NCBI GenBank assembly: GCA_963665045.2
Contig: CAXXJQ010000003.1
Location: 1,240,001 to 1,304,000, forward strand
Direction: 5' to 3'
Length of the DNA stretch: 64,000 nucleotides
DNA from: JAFGRU01 sp016934985
GTDB taxonomy: Bacteria > Desulfobacterota > Desulfuromonadia > Desulfuromonadales > JAAYDE01
Within the stretch, counting starts at the first letter, position 1; the number at the start of each line of letters is the position of its first letter. This document shows, piece after piece, positions 7,802 to 15,822 of the stretch. Position numbers and translations under genes: made by a program. The notes beneath the pieces were generated by a model. The model was not told where the DNA came from. It made no database searches and saw nothing but the letters and a program-made list of their open reading frames with translations.

Positions 7802-8935
7802 GTGGCTAAAAAATCAGCTTTGCTTCAAGGTAATGAAGCCTGCGCCCACGGGGCTATTTATGCCGGATGTACTTTTTTCGGCGGTTATCCAATCACCCCT
7901 TCCTCGGAAATAGCCGAGGTCATGTCCAAGCTCCTTCCCAAGGTTGGAGGCAAGTTTATCCAGATGGAGGACGAAATCGGAGCCATGGCCGCCATCATCG
8001 GCGCGTCCCTGTGCGGTCATAAAGTTCTCGATGCGACCTCGGGACCTGGCATGTCCCTTAAACAGGAATTAATGGGTTATGCCTGCATCGCAGAAGTTCC
8101 CTGTGTTATCGTTAATGTTATGCGCGGGGGGCCTTCTACCGGTATGCCGACAGGGCCCAGTCAGTCCGATGTCATGCAGGCCAAGTGGGGTACACATGGG
8201 GACCACGCTGCCATTGCGGTCGCTCCCGCATCCTGCCAGGAAATTTTTTCCGAGACCGTTCGCGCCTTCAATCTCGCAGAAACCTATCGCATGCCCGTTC
8301 AGATTCTGGTCGATGAAATCATCGCCCATATGCGAGAAAAAATCGTTTTCCCGGAACCAGGAGAACTTGAAGTCGTCAGCCGCAGGAAACCCGAAGTCGG
8401 TCCCGACCAGTACAAGCCCTTCGACCCTTCTTTCGGCGATGTTCCTCCCCTGGCAGCAATGGGGAGTGACTACCGCTTCCATGTGACCGGACTGAACAAG
8501 GCTCCTGACGGTTTCCCGACTACCAAGGCAGAACTGGTTGATGCAGAAGAACGTCGTCAGATCCGCAAGGTCAACGACCATGCCGCGGCCATTGAAAAAA
8601 ATGAGGAATACCTCATGGATGATGCCGAAGTGGCCATTGTTGCTTTTGGCATCAGCAGCCGTTCAGCACGCATGGCCGTCGACATTCTCAGAGGCGAGGG
8701 CGTCAAAGCAGGCCTTTTCCGTCCAATAACTATCTGGCCCTTTCCTGAAAAGCGCGTCGCCGAGATCGGCCGCCAGGTAAAAGCCATTGTGGTGCCCGAG
8801 ATGAATCTCGGACAGCTTATTCATGCCGTTGAAAGATCCACCAAAGGGTCCTGCATCCTTGATGGTGTTGGCAGGGTCGATGGTGAGCCGCTCACCCCCG
8901 ATCAGATTATGGACAAGGTGAAGGAGGTTTTATAA
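7802..8935 (+). CDS. korA: 2-oxoglutarate:ferredoxin oxidoreductase, alpha subunit
   Basis: A 377-residue OFOR alpha subunit combining the pyrimidine-binding domain and the C-terminal domain II. Signatures are GGYPITPSSE near residue 27, EDEIGAMAAIIGASL, and TSGPGMSLKQE, followed by RGGPSTGMPT. The start is a GTG preceded by AGGAGG about 11 bases upstream. The complex converts 2-oxoglutarate and CoA to succinyl-CoA and CO2 with reduced ferredoxin. It can run in reverse in reductive metabolism. Gene order D-A-B-C with short gaps indicates one operon. Confidence 0.95.
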   Translation: MAKKSALLQGNEACAHGAIYAGCTFFGGYPITPSSEIAEVMSKLLPKVGGKFIQMEDEIGAMAAIIGASLCGHKVLDATSGPGMSLKQELMGYACIAEVPCVIVNVMRGGPSTGMPTGPSQSDVMQAKWGTHGDHAAIAVAPASCQEIFSETVRAFNLAETYRMPVQILVDEIIAHMREKIVFPEPGELEVVSRRKPEVGPDQYKPFDPSFGDVPPLAAMGSDYRFHVTGLNKAPDGFPTTKAELVDAEERRQIRKVNDHAAAIEKNEEYLMDDAEVAIVAFGISSRSARMAVDILRGEGVKAGLFRPITIWPFPEKRVAEIGRQVKAIVVPEMNLGQLIHAVERSTKGSCILDGVGRVDGEPLTPDQIMDKVKEVL

Positions 8936-8937
8936 CC

Positions 8938-9762
8938 ATGACTTTCGATTATGAAAAATATATCCGTCCCGGCAAGCTTCCTCACATCTGGTGTCCCGGC
9001 TGCGGCCACGGCATCGTCATGAAAGGGCTGATTCGGGCTATTGACAAGTGCGGACTGCAAAAAAACCGCACCGCTATCGTTTCCGGGATTGGTTGTGCCA
9101 GCCGTCTTCCCGGCTATGTCGATTTCAATACCGTCCACACTGCTCACGGTCGGGCAGCTGCATTCGCAACCGGTATGAAAATGGCGGATCCGGACATGAC
9201 GGTTATTTGTACCGGCGGCGACGGCGATGGGGTTGCCATTGGCGGTAATCATTTCATTCATGCCTGCCGCCGCAATATTGATTTGACCTACGTCATCATG
9301 AACAACCATATTTACGGCATGACCGGCGGCCAGTTTTCACCCTGTACACCCACGGACGCTTTTGCCTCGACTACACCTTATGGGAATCCGGACCCTATTT
9401 TCGACATATCCAAGCTGGCTATAGGTGCTGGTGCTACTTTTGTAGCCCGTACCACCGCTTACCATGCCACCCAGATCGACAAGCTGATTACCGAAGGAAT
9501 CAAGCACAAAGGCATGGCTGTTATTGAGGTTCTGGACTGTTGCCCGACTTCCTATGGCCGCCGCAACAAGTTCCGTTCCGTTGTGGAGATGATGAAACAG
9601 CACAAGGACATAGCCGTTCCGGTTACCGCTGCGGCCAAAATGTCTGAAGAACAACTTGCCGGCAAAATACTGACCGGGGTTCTCCACAAGGAAAATAAGC
9701 CCGAGTACTGTGAACAGTACGCCAAGCTTATTAATAAGGTCCAGAACCCAACATCCAAGTAA
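8938..9762 (+). CDS. korB: 2-oxoglutarate:ferredoxin oxidoreductase, beta (TPP-binding) subunit
   Basis: A 274-residue subunit binding thiamine pyrophosphate and one [4Fe-4S] cluster. WCPGCGHG near residue 18 gives two of the cluster cysteines, with others in GIGCASR and in the C-terminal half. The TPP/Mg motif is GDGDGVAIGGNH, followed by NNHIYGMTGGQ. The ATG lies 2 bases after the korA stop, behind AAGGAGG, so translation is probably coupled. Confidence 0.96.
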   Translation: MTFDYEKYIRPGKLPHIWCPGCGHGIVMKGLIRAIDKCGLQKNRTAIVSGIGCASRLPGYVDFNTVHTAHGRAAAFATGMKMADPDMTVICTGGDGDGVAIGGNHFIHACRRNIDLTYVIMNNHIYGMTGGQFSPCTPTDAFASTTPYGNPDPIFDISKLAIGAGATFVARTTAYHATQIDKLITEGIKHKGMAVIEVLDCCPTSYGRRNKFRSVVEMMKQHKDIAVPVTAAAKMSEEQLAGKILTGVLHKENKPEYCEQYAKLINKVQNPTSK

Positions 9763-9784
9763 TTCAAAAGGAGAACAATTCGCG

Positions 9785-10333
9785 ATGGCTGAAAGATATG
9801 AAATCAGATTTTCAGGGGCCGGTGGTCAAGGCCTGATCACCGCGGGCATCATTCTGGCGGAAGCAGCATCGATTGTTGAAGGGAAAAATGCCGTTCAGTC
9901 CCAGAGTTACGGCCCCGAAGCCCGCGGTGGTGCCTCCAAATCCGAGGTAATCATTTCCGATGCTCCCATTGACTATCCCAAGGCAACCCAGGTTAACGCC
10001 TGCCTGGCTCTGACCCAGGAAGCAGCAGACAAATACTCCGTCGGTATTAAACCCGACGGCCTTCTGCTTCTGGACTCGGACCTGGTCAAAAATATCCCGC
10101 AGGGCGACTTCAAAGTTTACCAATTTCCCATCATCCGGACAGCAAAGGAGGATATCGGGCGGGAAATTGTCGCCAATGTTGTCGCTTTGGGTGCCATGGT
10201 CGCCTTAACCGATATTGTCTCTTACGAGGCTTGTGAGCAAGCGGTTCTTTCCAGAGTTCCTCCGGCATTCAAAGAGCTCAATCAAAAGGCTTATGAAACA
10301 GGTTTTAAAAAAATGAAAGAACTCATGAAGTAG
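9785..10333 (+). CDS. korC: 2-oxoglutarate:ferredoxin oxidoreductase, gamma subunit
   Basis: A 182-residue gamma subunit with the family start RFSGAGGQGLITAGIILAEA, then SYGPEARGGASKSEVIIS and a C-terminal helical tail. The frame opens further upstream into korB, but the ATG at 9785 follows AAGGAG and gives the standard length. It completes the four-subunit enzyme. Two terminator hairpins follow, so the mdh/kor transcript probably ends there. Confidence 0.94.
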   Translation: MAERYEIRFSGAGGQGLITAGIILAEAASIVEGKNAVQSQSYGPEARGGASKSEVIISDAPIDYPKATQVNACLALTQEAADKYSVGIKPDGLLLLDSDLVKNIPQGDFKVYQFPIIRTAKEDIGREIVANVVALGAMVALTDIVSYEACEQAVLSRVPPAFKELNQKAYETGFKKMKELMK

Positions 10334-10401
10334 AAGCCTTTTCTATTAAACTAACCCCCATAGCGCTATACAGGCCCTATGCTGATACAAATTCATTTCT
10401 T

Positions 10402-10425
10402 AGGGTATGACACCTACCCTTTTTT
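10402..10425 (+). terminator. Terminator candidate after korC
   Basis: AGGGTA (10402-10407) pairs with TACCCT (10415-10420) across a 7-nt loop, directly followed by a run of six T. It is short, but positioned 70 bases after the korC stop. Confidence 0.55.
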
Positions 10426-10437
10426 GATCCCACATCA

Positions 10438-10473
10438 AAAAACCCAAAGCCTCGTACGAGGCTTTGGGTTTTT
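10438..10473. terminator. Bidirectional terminator between kor operon and fbp
   Basis: A 17-bp perfect inverted repeat, AAAAACCCAAAGCCTCG (10438-10454) and its complement (10457-10473), with an A-run on one side and a T-run on the other. It can end transcription from both converging sides, korC (+) and fructose-bisphosphatase (-). The rest of 10334-10677 holds only a small CCTGC/GCAGG hairpin near 10483 and no gene. Confidence 0.85.
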
Positions 10474-10677
10474 AATTGTTTTCCTGCATCCGCAGGTTGA
10501 AAACGGTAGAAGAATTTGAGTCCTGGGTCTGAATAGGTATTTCAAAAACCCTCGGCACCCTCACAGGTTTGCCAGAAATTTTTAAAATCCTTTGGCAGGT
10601 CAATAATTTGCGCCATTACCCGGTCAGAACTTACAGATTCAGATTTTTTTCACCATATCGGATATGTTGAAAGTTTT

Positions 10678-11622
10678 TCAATCTTCAGTGGCCACATACT
10701 CTTCGGCTTTTTCCACGTCCTCTTTACACCCGATGAAGATGGGTTCACGCTGGTCAATTTTTTTAGGTACTATATCCAAAATAGGCATTTTCCCATTGGA
10801 TGCAGCTCCTCCTGCCTGTTCTATCAAAAATGCCATAGGATTAAGCTCAAAAAGGAGGCGAAGCTTGCCGTTGGGGGCACCCTTGAGATGAGGATAAAAG
10901 AAAATCCCCTTCCCTTTAAGAAGAACCTGGTTGAAATCAGGAACAAAGCCCCCACTGTAACGCAACTTGACCCCCTTTTCCTCAAGATGCCTCACATATT
11001 CAGCCACCCCTTTTGTATATTTATTGCGCAGCCCTCCTGGTGAATAAATGTTGGCCTTGGTATTCATCTGAATATTTTCCTGAACCAGGGTATATTCCAT
11101 AAGCTGGTTCAGGGAAAATTCATGAACCCCGTTTCCGGTGGAATAAATCAGAGTGGTTCTCGGTCCATAAAGGATATACATCGCCGCGACCTGTTTCCGT
11201 CCGGTTTGGAAAATATTGTCTCCCTTAAAAATGGAAACGATAGTTCCGACAGCGAGATTTACATCTACCAGGGAGGAGCCATCAAGGGGGTCGTAGGCTA
11301 CGGAATAAAGGTGTTCAGCATTATCAACAATGGTGAGAACATCGCTCGCTTCCTCAGAAGCAATTTTACCCACTACCCCAGAATGAATAAGGCGCTTTTT
11401 AAGGATTCGGTCACTTAGAACGTCGAGAGCCAGCTGTTCTTCCCCATACAGATTTGAGGTTCCCGCCACACCCAGATCGCCGGTTCGGATTGAGTTGATA
11501 ATGTATTTGGAGGCTTCTGATATTTCGCATATGAGGTGGGTCAGGGCTGGGTTTTCATTATTTTCACGAAGGTGACGATTTAAATCAATCTGAAACTTGG
11601 ATTGACCTGCTTCAATAATCAC
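10678..11622 (-). CDS. fbp: Fructose-1,6-bisphosphatase, class I
   Basis: A 314-residue class I FBPase, the gluconeogenic step from fructose 1,6-bisphosphate to fructose 6-phosphate. Metal and phosphate site motifs are IASEEASD and YDPLDGSSLVDVNLAVGTIVSIF, then KLRLLFELNPMAFLIEQAGG, a typical FBPase C-terminal region. An ATG-initiated reading exists further upstream, but GGGAGG lies six bases before a GTG at 11622, so that GTG is chosen. The gene is single and converges on the kor operon. Confidence 0.92.
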   Translation of the reverse strand: MIIEAGQSKFQIDLNRHLRENNENPALTHLICEISEASKYIINSIRTGDLGVAGTSNLYGEEQLALDVLSDRILKKRLIHSGVVGKIASEEASDVLTIVDNAEHLYSVAYDPLDGSSLVDVNLAVGTIVSIFKGDNIFQTGRKQVAAMYILYGPRTTLIYSTGNGVHEFSLNQLMEYTLVQENIQMNTKANIYSPGGLRNKYTKGVAEYVRHLEEKGVKLRYSGGFVPDFNQVLLKGKGIFFYPHLKGAPNGKLRLLFELNPMAFLIEQAGGAASNGKMPILDIVPKKIDQREPIFIGCKEDVEKAEEYVATED

Positions 11623-11716
11623 AATGAACCTCCCTTCAAAAAACATCATAAACAAATTAAAATTTATTGAATCTTATACGAAAAATCTTCAAAGAGCAAA
11701 TTCAATCGACGGTTTC

Positions 11717-11744
11717 TTGACAGCCTAAGGGGCTATGCTAGATT
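11717..11744 (+). promoter_or_regulatory. Candidate sigma-70 promoter for the small gene at 11775
   Basis: A perfect TTGACA (11717-11722) is followed after 16 bp by TAGATT (11739-11744). It is about 30 bases before the start codon and just upstream of AAAGGAGGTGA. Confidence 0.45.
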
Positions 11745-11774
11745 TGACTTAAGTGGGTAACAAAGGAGGTGAAC

Positions 11775-12158
11775 ATGGCTGTCCAGCAAGAAAAACATCA
11801 GGAATCGCCGAAGAAAAGTCCAGATTTCTGGAAATCAACCCGAAAAACATTACATGCCGCATCCTTCGGAGCTCAAAAGTACAAGCGTCTGGTTCAGAAA
11901 AAAATGGATTTGAACACCAATAATCGAAAATTCCCGGCTCTTTTTTCCGAGCTTGGAAAATTGATTGATGATATGTATTCCAGAGGGGAAACAGACATTC
12001 TGGCCCGCGCCGAAGTCCATGACCTTTTGAGCAGGCTCCGTGCGCTGAAAGAGACTGCAGTCCTGCTGGAAAATGAGATTGAAAACATCAAACTTGAGAA
12101 CCCTGAAAAAAAGGCTGAAGATGAAACGGTTCTCAAGGACAACGAAAAAAGCGACTGA
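11775..12158 (+). CDS. Small conserved-looking protein of unknown function
   Basis: A 127-residue soluble, charged protein that I do not recognise. It has a basic N-terminal third (SPDFWKSTRKTL.., KYKRLVQKKMDL), a central helical part (ALFSELGKLIDDMYSRGE) and a likely C-terminal coiled coil rich in Leu/Glu (LLSRLRALKETAVLLENEIENIKLEN). It has no cysteines, signal peptide or membrane segment. A very strong ribosome-binding site (AAAGGAGGTGA) and an own promoter candidate support expression. It ends at an 18-bp terminator shared with the opposing small gene. Confidence 0.75.
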   Translation: MAVQQEKHQESPKKSPDFWKSTRKTLHAASFGAQKYKRLVQKKMDLNTNNRKFPALFSELGKLIDDMYSRGETDILARAEVHDLLSRLRALKETAVLLENEIENIKLENPEKKAEDETVLKDNEKSD

Positions 12159-12164
12159 AGGATA

Positions 12165-12210
12165 CGGTAAAAAGCCTCCCCATAATAAATTTTGGGGAGG
12201 CTTTTTACCG
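12165..12210. terminator. Bidirectional terminator, 18-bp perfect stem
   Basis: CGGTAAAAAGCCTCCCCA (12165-12182) and its exact complement (12193-12210) flank a 10-nt loop. T-runs are present within the stem on both strands. It separates the convergent small genes at 11775 and 12430. Confidence 0.9.
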
Positions 12211-12214
12211 CTAT

Positions 12215-12430
12215 TTATCTGACATGTTTCCGAGATTTTGGAACGCTGTGAAGGTGGGCATCTTTATGCTCGCGGTCTCTTTTTCGCATGTCTTCCATAA
12301 TGTCTTCTTCTGTTGAGACCATCTGTTCCGAGTGCTTTTCCATAATGGCCAGTTCCTCATCCAGACGGGATGCTTCTTCCATAAGATCTGTTTCTTGCTT
12401 ACGAATGTCTTGAGAAGTTTTTTTGGTCAT
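12215..12430 (-). CDS. Small coiled-coil protein of unknown function
   Basis: A 71-residue highly charged protein: MTKKTSQDIRKQETDLMEEA.. to HSVPKSRKHVR, almost certainly a single long helix or coiled coil. The frame is open further upstream, but the ATG at 12430 follows CAAAGGAGGAG and is the supported start. It has no recognised family and no membrane segment. It may be cotranscribed with the upstream trpB2 gene (12538-13908), about 110 bases away. Confidence 0.7.
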   Translation of the reverse strand: MTKKTSQDIRKQETDLMEEASRLDEELAIMEKHSEQMVSTEEDIMEDMRKRDREHKDAHLHSVPKSRKHVR

Positions 12431-12537
12431 TTCTCCTCCTTTGAAGTAAAAAGCTAAAGACCAAAAACCTGCTTGGAACCCACCAGAAACAACCTGACTT
12501 TCAGTATACCACACCCTCCATGGCCAATCAGCCTCCT

Positions 12538-13908
12538 TTATCTTCTGATACGCTCAGGTGCCGGGTGCTGATCCAGAATTTTTTTAGCTTTTTCAATCTG
12601 GCTCTCATCCAGTTCCAGATCACTAAGCTGACCGGATAAATACTTTTCATAGGCGCTAAGATCAAGAAGACCATGACCGCTGAAATTGGCAAGAATGGTT
12701 TTCTCCTTCCCCTCTTCGCGAGCTTTTTCAGCCTCCGCCACCACATGAGCGAGAGCATTACAAGTTTCAGGCGCCGGGATATGCCCTTCGCTTCGAGCCC
12801 ATAAGAGACCGGCTTTATAGGCATCTATTTGAGATACTGCTACTGGAGTAAATATTTCCTCCTCGACGAGTTGGCTTACCGTAGGCGCCATACCGTGGTA
12901 TCTTAAACCACCGGCATGGATGGCAGGGGGAATAAAATTATGACCAAGGCTGTGCATGGCCAAAAGAGGGGTGTATTTGGCCGTGTCTCCATGATCATAG
13001 CCAAAAGGCCCTCTTGTCAATGATGGACAAGCCTTGGGTTCAACCGGATAAATGGCGATATTTTTGCCATTGATTTTATCCAGGGCATAGGGAAAAGCAA
13101 TGCCGGCAAAATTACTGCCACCCCCGACACACCCAATAATTACATCGGGAGAATCCCCTGCTATTTCAAACTGCTTTTTCGCCTCAAGGCCGATAATGGT
13201 CTGGTGGAGCATAACGTGGTTCAATACACTGCCAAGGGAATAGCGGGTCTGCCCGGTGCTATCGCTGACAGCAGCCTCAACCGCTTCGCTGATGGCGATA
13301 CCAAGGCTACCCGGGGTATCGGGATCGGCTTCCAAAGCAACCCGGCCGGCCTGGGTCAGATTGCTGGGGCTGGCAATACACTCTCCGCCCCAAGTTTCCA
13401 TCATGGCCTTACGATAAGGCTTCTGATCGAAACTAACCCGGACCATGAACACCTTGCACTCCAGCCCAAACTGAGAACAGGCAAAGGAAAGAGCGCTTCC
13501 CCACTGACCGGCACCGGTCTCGGTAGTCAACTTTTTAATACCAAAGGCCTTATTGTAATAGGCCTGGGCAACGGCCGTATTGGGCTTATGACTTCCAGGA
13601 GGGCTGCACCCTTCATATTTAATATAAATTTTAGCAGGCGTTTTCAAAGCCTTCTCAAAATTATAGGCGCGAAAAAGAGGAGATGGTCTCCAGATGGAAA
13701 GGACCTCTAAAACAGGCTCTGGAATATCAATCCATCTTTCAGTGCTGACTTCCTGTTCAATCAGATTCATGGGGAAAACAGGGGCCAAAGCCTCAGGGGA
13801 AATAGGTTGACCATCGGGGCCAAGCGGTGGGTTGAGACGGATATCGGCAAGAATGTTATACCACTGGCGCGGCATATCTTCATGCTTCAGAATAATGTTT
13901 TTTCTCAT
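12538..13908 (-). CDS. trpB2: Tryptophan synthase beta-like PLP enzyme (TrpB2 class)
   Basis: A 456-residue fold type II PLP enzyme. The N-terminal extension and the motif GSHKPN, with the PLP lysine, are typical of the TrpB2 branch rather than canonical TrpB1 of about 400 residues. Further motifs are TETGAGQWGSALSFAC, the glycine-rich phosphate loop GCVGGGSNFAG, and FSGHG near the end. TrpB2 makes tryptophan from indole and serine. No trpA or other trp gene is adjacent. GGAGG precedes the ATG. Confidence 0.9.
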   Translation of the reverse strand: MRKNIILKHEDMPRQWYNILADIRLNPPLGPDGQPISPEALAPVFPMNLIEQEVSTERWIDIPEPVLEVLSIWRPSPLFRAYNFEKALKTPAKIYIKYEGCSPPGSHKPNTAVAQAYYNKAFGIKKLTTETGAGQWGSALSFACSQFGLECKVFMVRVSFDQKPYRKAMMETWGGECIASPSNLTQAGRVALEADPDTPGSLGIAISEAVEAAVSDSTGQTRYSLGSVLNHVMLHQTIIGLEAKKQFEIAGDSPDVIIGCVGGGSNFAGIAFPYALDKINGKNIAIYPVEPKACPSLTRGPFGYDHGDTAKYTPLLAMHSLGHNFIPPAIHAGGLRYHGMAPTVSQLVEEEIFTPVAVSQIDAYKAGLLWARSEGHIPAPETCNALAHVVAEAEKAREEGKEKTILANFSGHGLLDLSAYEKYLSGQLSDLELDESQIEKAKKILDQHPAPERIRR

Positions 13909-13989
13909 TTAAAAACCTCCAAAATAATGATTGAATTACCACGGTAACAGAGCAAGCATTTTATAACAGCTGATAAAAAAAATGGTATG

Positions 13990-14793
13990 TCAATCCCCTA
14001 CCCCCACCTTCTCGGTTGGCGGATTCACGGTATCGTCAGTGGTTTCACACCACATAAGAGTAGCGCCCACGACACCAAGTGGAATACAAATAAAATTCAA
14101 CAGCGGAAGGGTGAGCAGAGCCATAATCCCGATTCCAAAACCAAAAGTCATTGAAAACCGAGACCAGATAAATTTGCGCTGTTCACGGAAATCAAGCCGT
14201 TTTCGATAAGCCACAAATCCGAAATATTCCAGGACAAGAAAGAATACGGTCAGCAGAAAAGCTAAAATGGAAAACAGCATGCTTCCGATTCCAGGAAGGA
14301 AGTTAAGAAGAAACAAAATCAGCATAATTCCGACAAAGATGGAAATCTTTTTTAGCTCGATAAGCAAAATCTGCAGGGAGTCTGACCAAAACTGCTGCAG
14401 GGAAAACTTTTCATCCGTCTTTAAACCTAAAATCAGCTCCTCGGTTTTATTCGAAAGCAAATCATTGAAAGGCGAGGCTATCAAATTGCCGACGACGGAA
14501 AAAGTAAAAAAGATGAGGACCGCCGTTACAGCTACGGCTATGACCCAAAGCGAATAGAAGATTATCACCCAGTACCATGCCTCGCCGGAAGGGATCAGCC
14601 CAGCGACAAACTGGTCGAAGAACTGGACTCCATAATACACGAGACCGGAAAAAAGAAAGACGTTTATAAGAAAAGGCACCACGACAAAACGCAAAAGGGA
14701 TGGGTGGCGAAGCAGAAATTTTCCCGCCTTGAATGGGTAGAAAAAACCTCTCGAAAAACGAAAACCAGGGTTGTTGACTAAATATTTTTTCAT
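13990..14793 (-). CDS. EI24/CysZ family membrane protein
   Basis: A 267-residue integral membrane protein with about four to five hydrophobic segments. The N-terminus has GFFYPFKAGKFLLRHPSLLRF, then a first membrane span, FVVVPFLINVFLFSGLVYYG. A later part has NLIASPFNDLLSNKTEELILG, which matches the EI24/CysZ pattern (PFNDxLSxxxE). CysZ homologues transport sulfate in enterobacteria, but in this lineage the substrate is unproven. It lies between the RlmN-like radical SAM gene and trpB2 on the same strand. Confidence 0.75.
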   Translation of the reverse strand: MKKYLVNNPGFRFSRGFFYPFKAGKFLLRHPSLLRFVVVPFLINVFLFSGLVYYGVQFFDQFVAGLIPSGEAWYWVIIFYSLWVIAVAVTAVLIFFTFSVVGNLIASPFNDLLSNKTEELILGLKTDEKFSLQQFWSDSLQILLIELKKISIFVGIMLILFLLNFLPGIGSMLFSILAFLLTVFFLVLEYFGFVAYRKRLDFREQRKFIWSRFSMTFGFGIGIMALLTLPLLNFICIPLGVVGATLMWCETTDDTVNPPTEKVGVGD

Positions 14794-14839
14794 TACAGAA
14801 AACCTCTGTTCAAAAATTATTGCTTAAAACATTAAAAAA

Positions 14840-15649
14840 TTAATCTGGATAGACAAGAAGGGTGCCGCACCCTCCATATTCCTGCTGCCGCCAACGGTTA
14901 CTTCTTCTGACATTGGGAAGCATTGTGCGCAGGTAATGATAGACAGCCTCAAACCGGGATGGAGATGGGCTCCGGAAAAAGTGCGTGGGAGCCGTATTGC
15001 AGCAGAGCAGATGCAGGGTCAAGTCAGAAAATGGTTGAAGAAGTGCCGAAAGTTTATCCAATTCAACGGTTGAGTCATTAATACCTTCAAGCAACAGATA
15101 ATTTATGCCAATCTTCCTTCTTTTACGTCGCGAAATGTTTTTAAGTGCTTTTGTCAATATTTGCCATAATTCTTCAAAGGAGGGCCCGCCGGGAATTAAT
15201 TTTCGATGGGTTGCGGCAGTCCCGGCATGAAGAGAGATCATCAAACCATTGTGCGGAAATTGGAGAATTTTTTCGAAGTTTTTTAAGGGCCCACCAGTAG
15301 TTGTTAAGGAAGCAGGGAAATTGTGTTTTTGGCAATGTTCAATAAATGGCAAAACATTCTCCAGGTTGTACAAAGGCTCTCCAATCCCGGAGAGAGTAAC
15401 CCGCTTAATATCAAAACCTTTTCCTTTGGCGGCAGCCAGTTGCAAAATCATTTCGTCGCAGGTCAGGTTCCGGAACAGGCCACGGGTGCCTGAGAGGCAG
15501 AATGGACAGCCGATATGACAGCCGGCCTGGGTGGAAATACAGAGTGTGCCCGTTCCATAAAAAACCGCCTCTACAGTGGTATTATCAACCATTGAAACAG
15601 AAAATTTATTGTTGGCCTCCACAGGAACCTTTTGAAAAAGATTAATCAT
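14840..15649 (-). CDS. RlmN/Cfr-like radical SAM protein lacking the N-terminal domain
   Basis: A 269-residue radical SAM enzyme. The iron-sulfur motif is Cys44-x3-Cys48-x2-Cys51. Cys37 seven residues earlier (TLCISTQAGC) and Cys261 near the C-terminus (GGCGTL) match the two catalytic cysteines of the dual-specificity methyltransferases RlmN/Cfr. SGIGEPLYN matches the GMGEPL SAM motif and SLHAGTAATHRKLIPGG matches SLHA..R..l.P. Usual RlmN proteins have about 340-380 residues with an N-terminal accessory domain, which is absent here. The substrate could be RNA or something else. A single gene, facing left. Confidence 0.85.
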   Translation of the reverse strand: MINLFQKVPVEANNKFSVSMVDNTTVEAVFYGTGTLCISTQAGCHIGCPFCLSGTRGLFRNLTCDEMILQLAAAKGKGFDIKRVTLSGIGEPLYNLENVLPFIEHCQKHNFPASLTTTGGPLKNFEKILQFPHNGLMISLHAGTAATHRKLIPGGPSFEELWQILTKALKNISRRKRRKIGINYLLLEGINDSTVELDKLSALLQPFSDLTLHLLCCNTAPTHFFRSPSPSRFEAVYHYLRTMLPNVRRSNRWRQQEYGGCGTLLVYPD

Positions 15650-15760
15650 TCCCTGAATTATGGGCTAAATAACACTATTAATCAGACATATTTTTCAAGC
15701 TTTCATTGTATGTAAATAAAAAGGTTTTGTCGACCCTAAGAGAATTAATAAAAAACATCA

Positions 15761-15796
15761 AAAAAAAAGGCCCCGGAAACATCAGGGCCTTTTTTT
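15761..15796 (-). terminator. Terminator after the glnK-amt operon
   Basis: Complementary AAAAAAAGGCCC and GGGCCTTTTTTT arms (15762-15796) with an 11-nt loop. On the minus strand the stem is followed by a run of T residues, about 30 bases after the amt stop. It could also act on plus-strand read-through. Confidence 0.8.
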
Positions 15797-15822
15797 ACAA
15801 ACCTTTACGTGAATACTGCAGA

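Noticed and set aside
9710..9784. Upstream extension of korC into korB
   Set aside because: The ATG at 9785 has a proper ribosome-binding site, and the extension is out of frame with korB and not part of the family.
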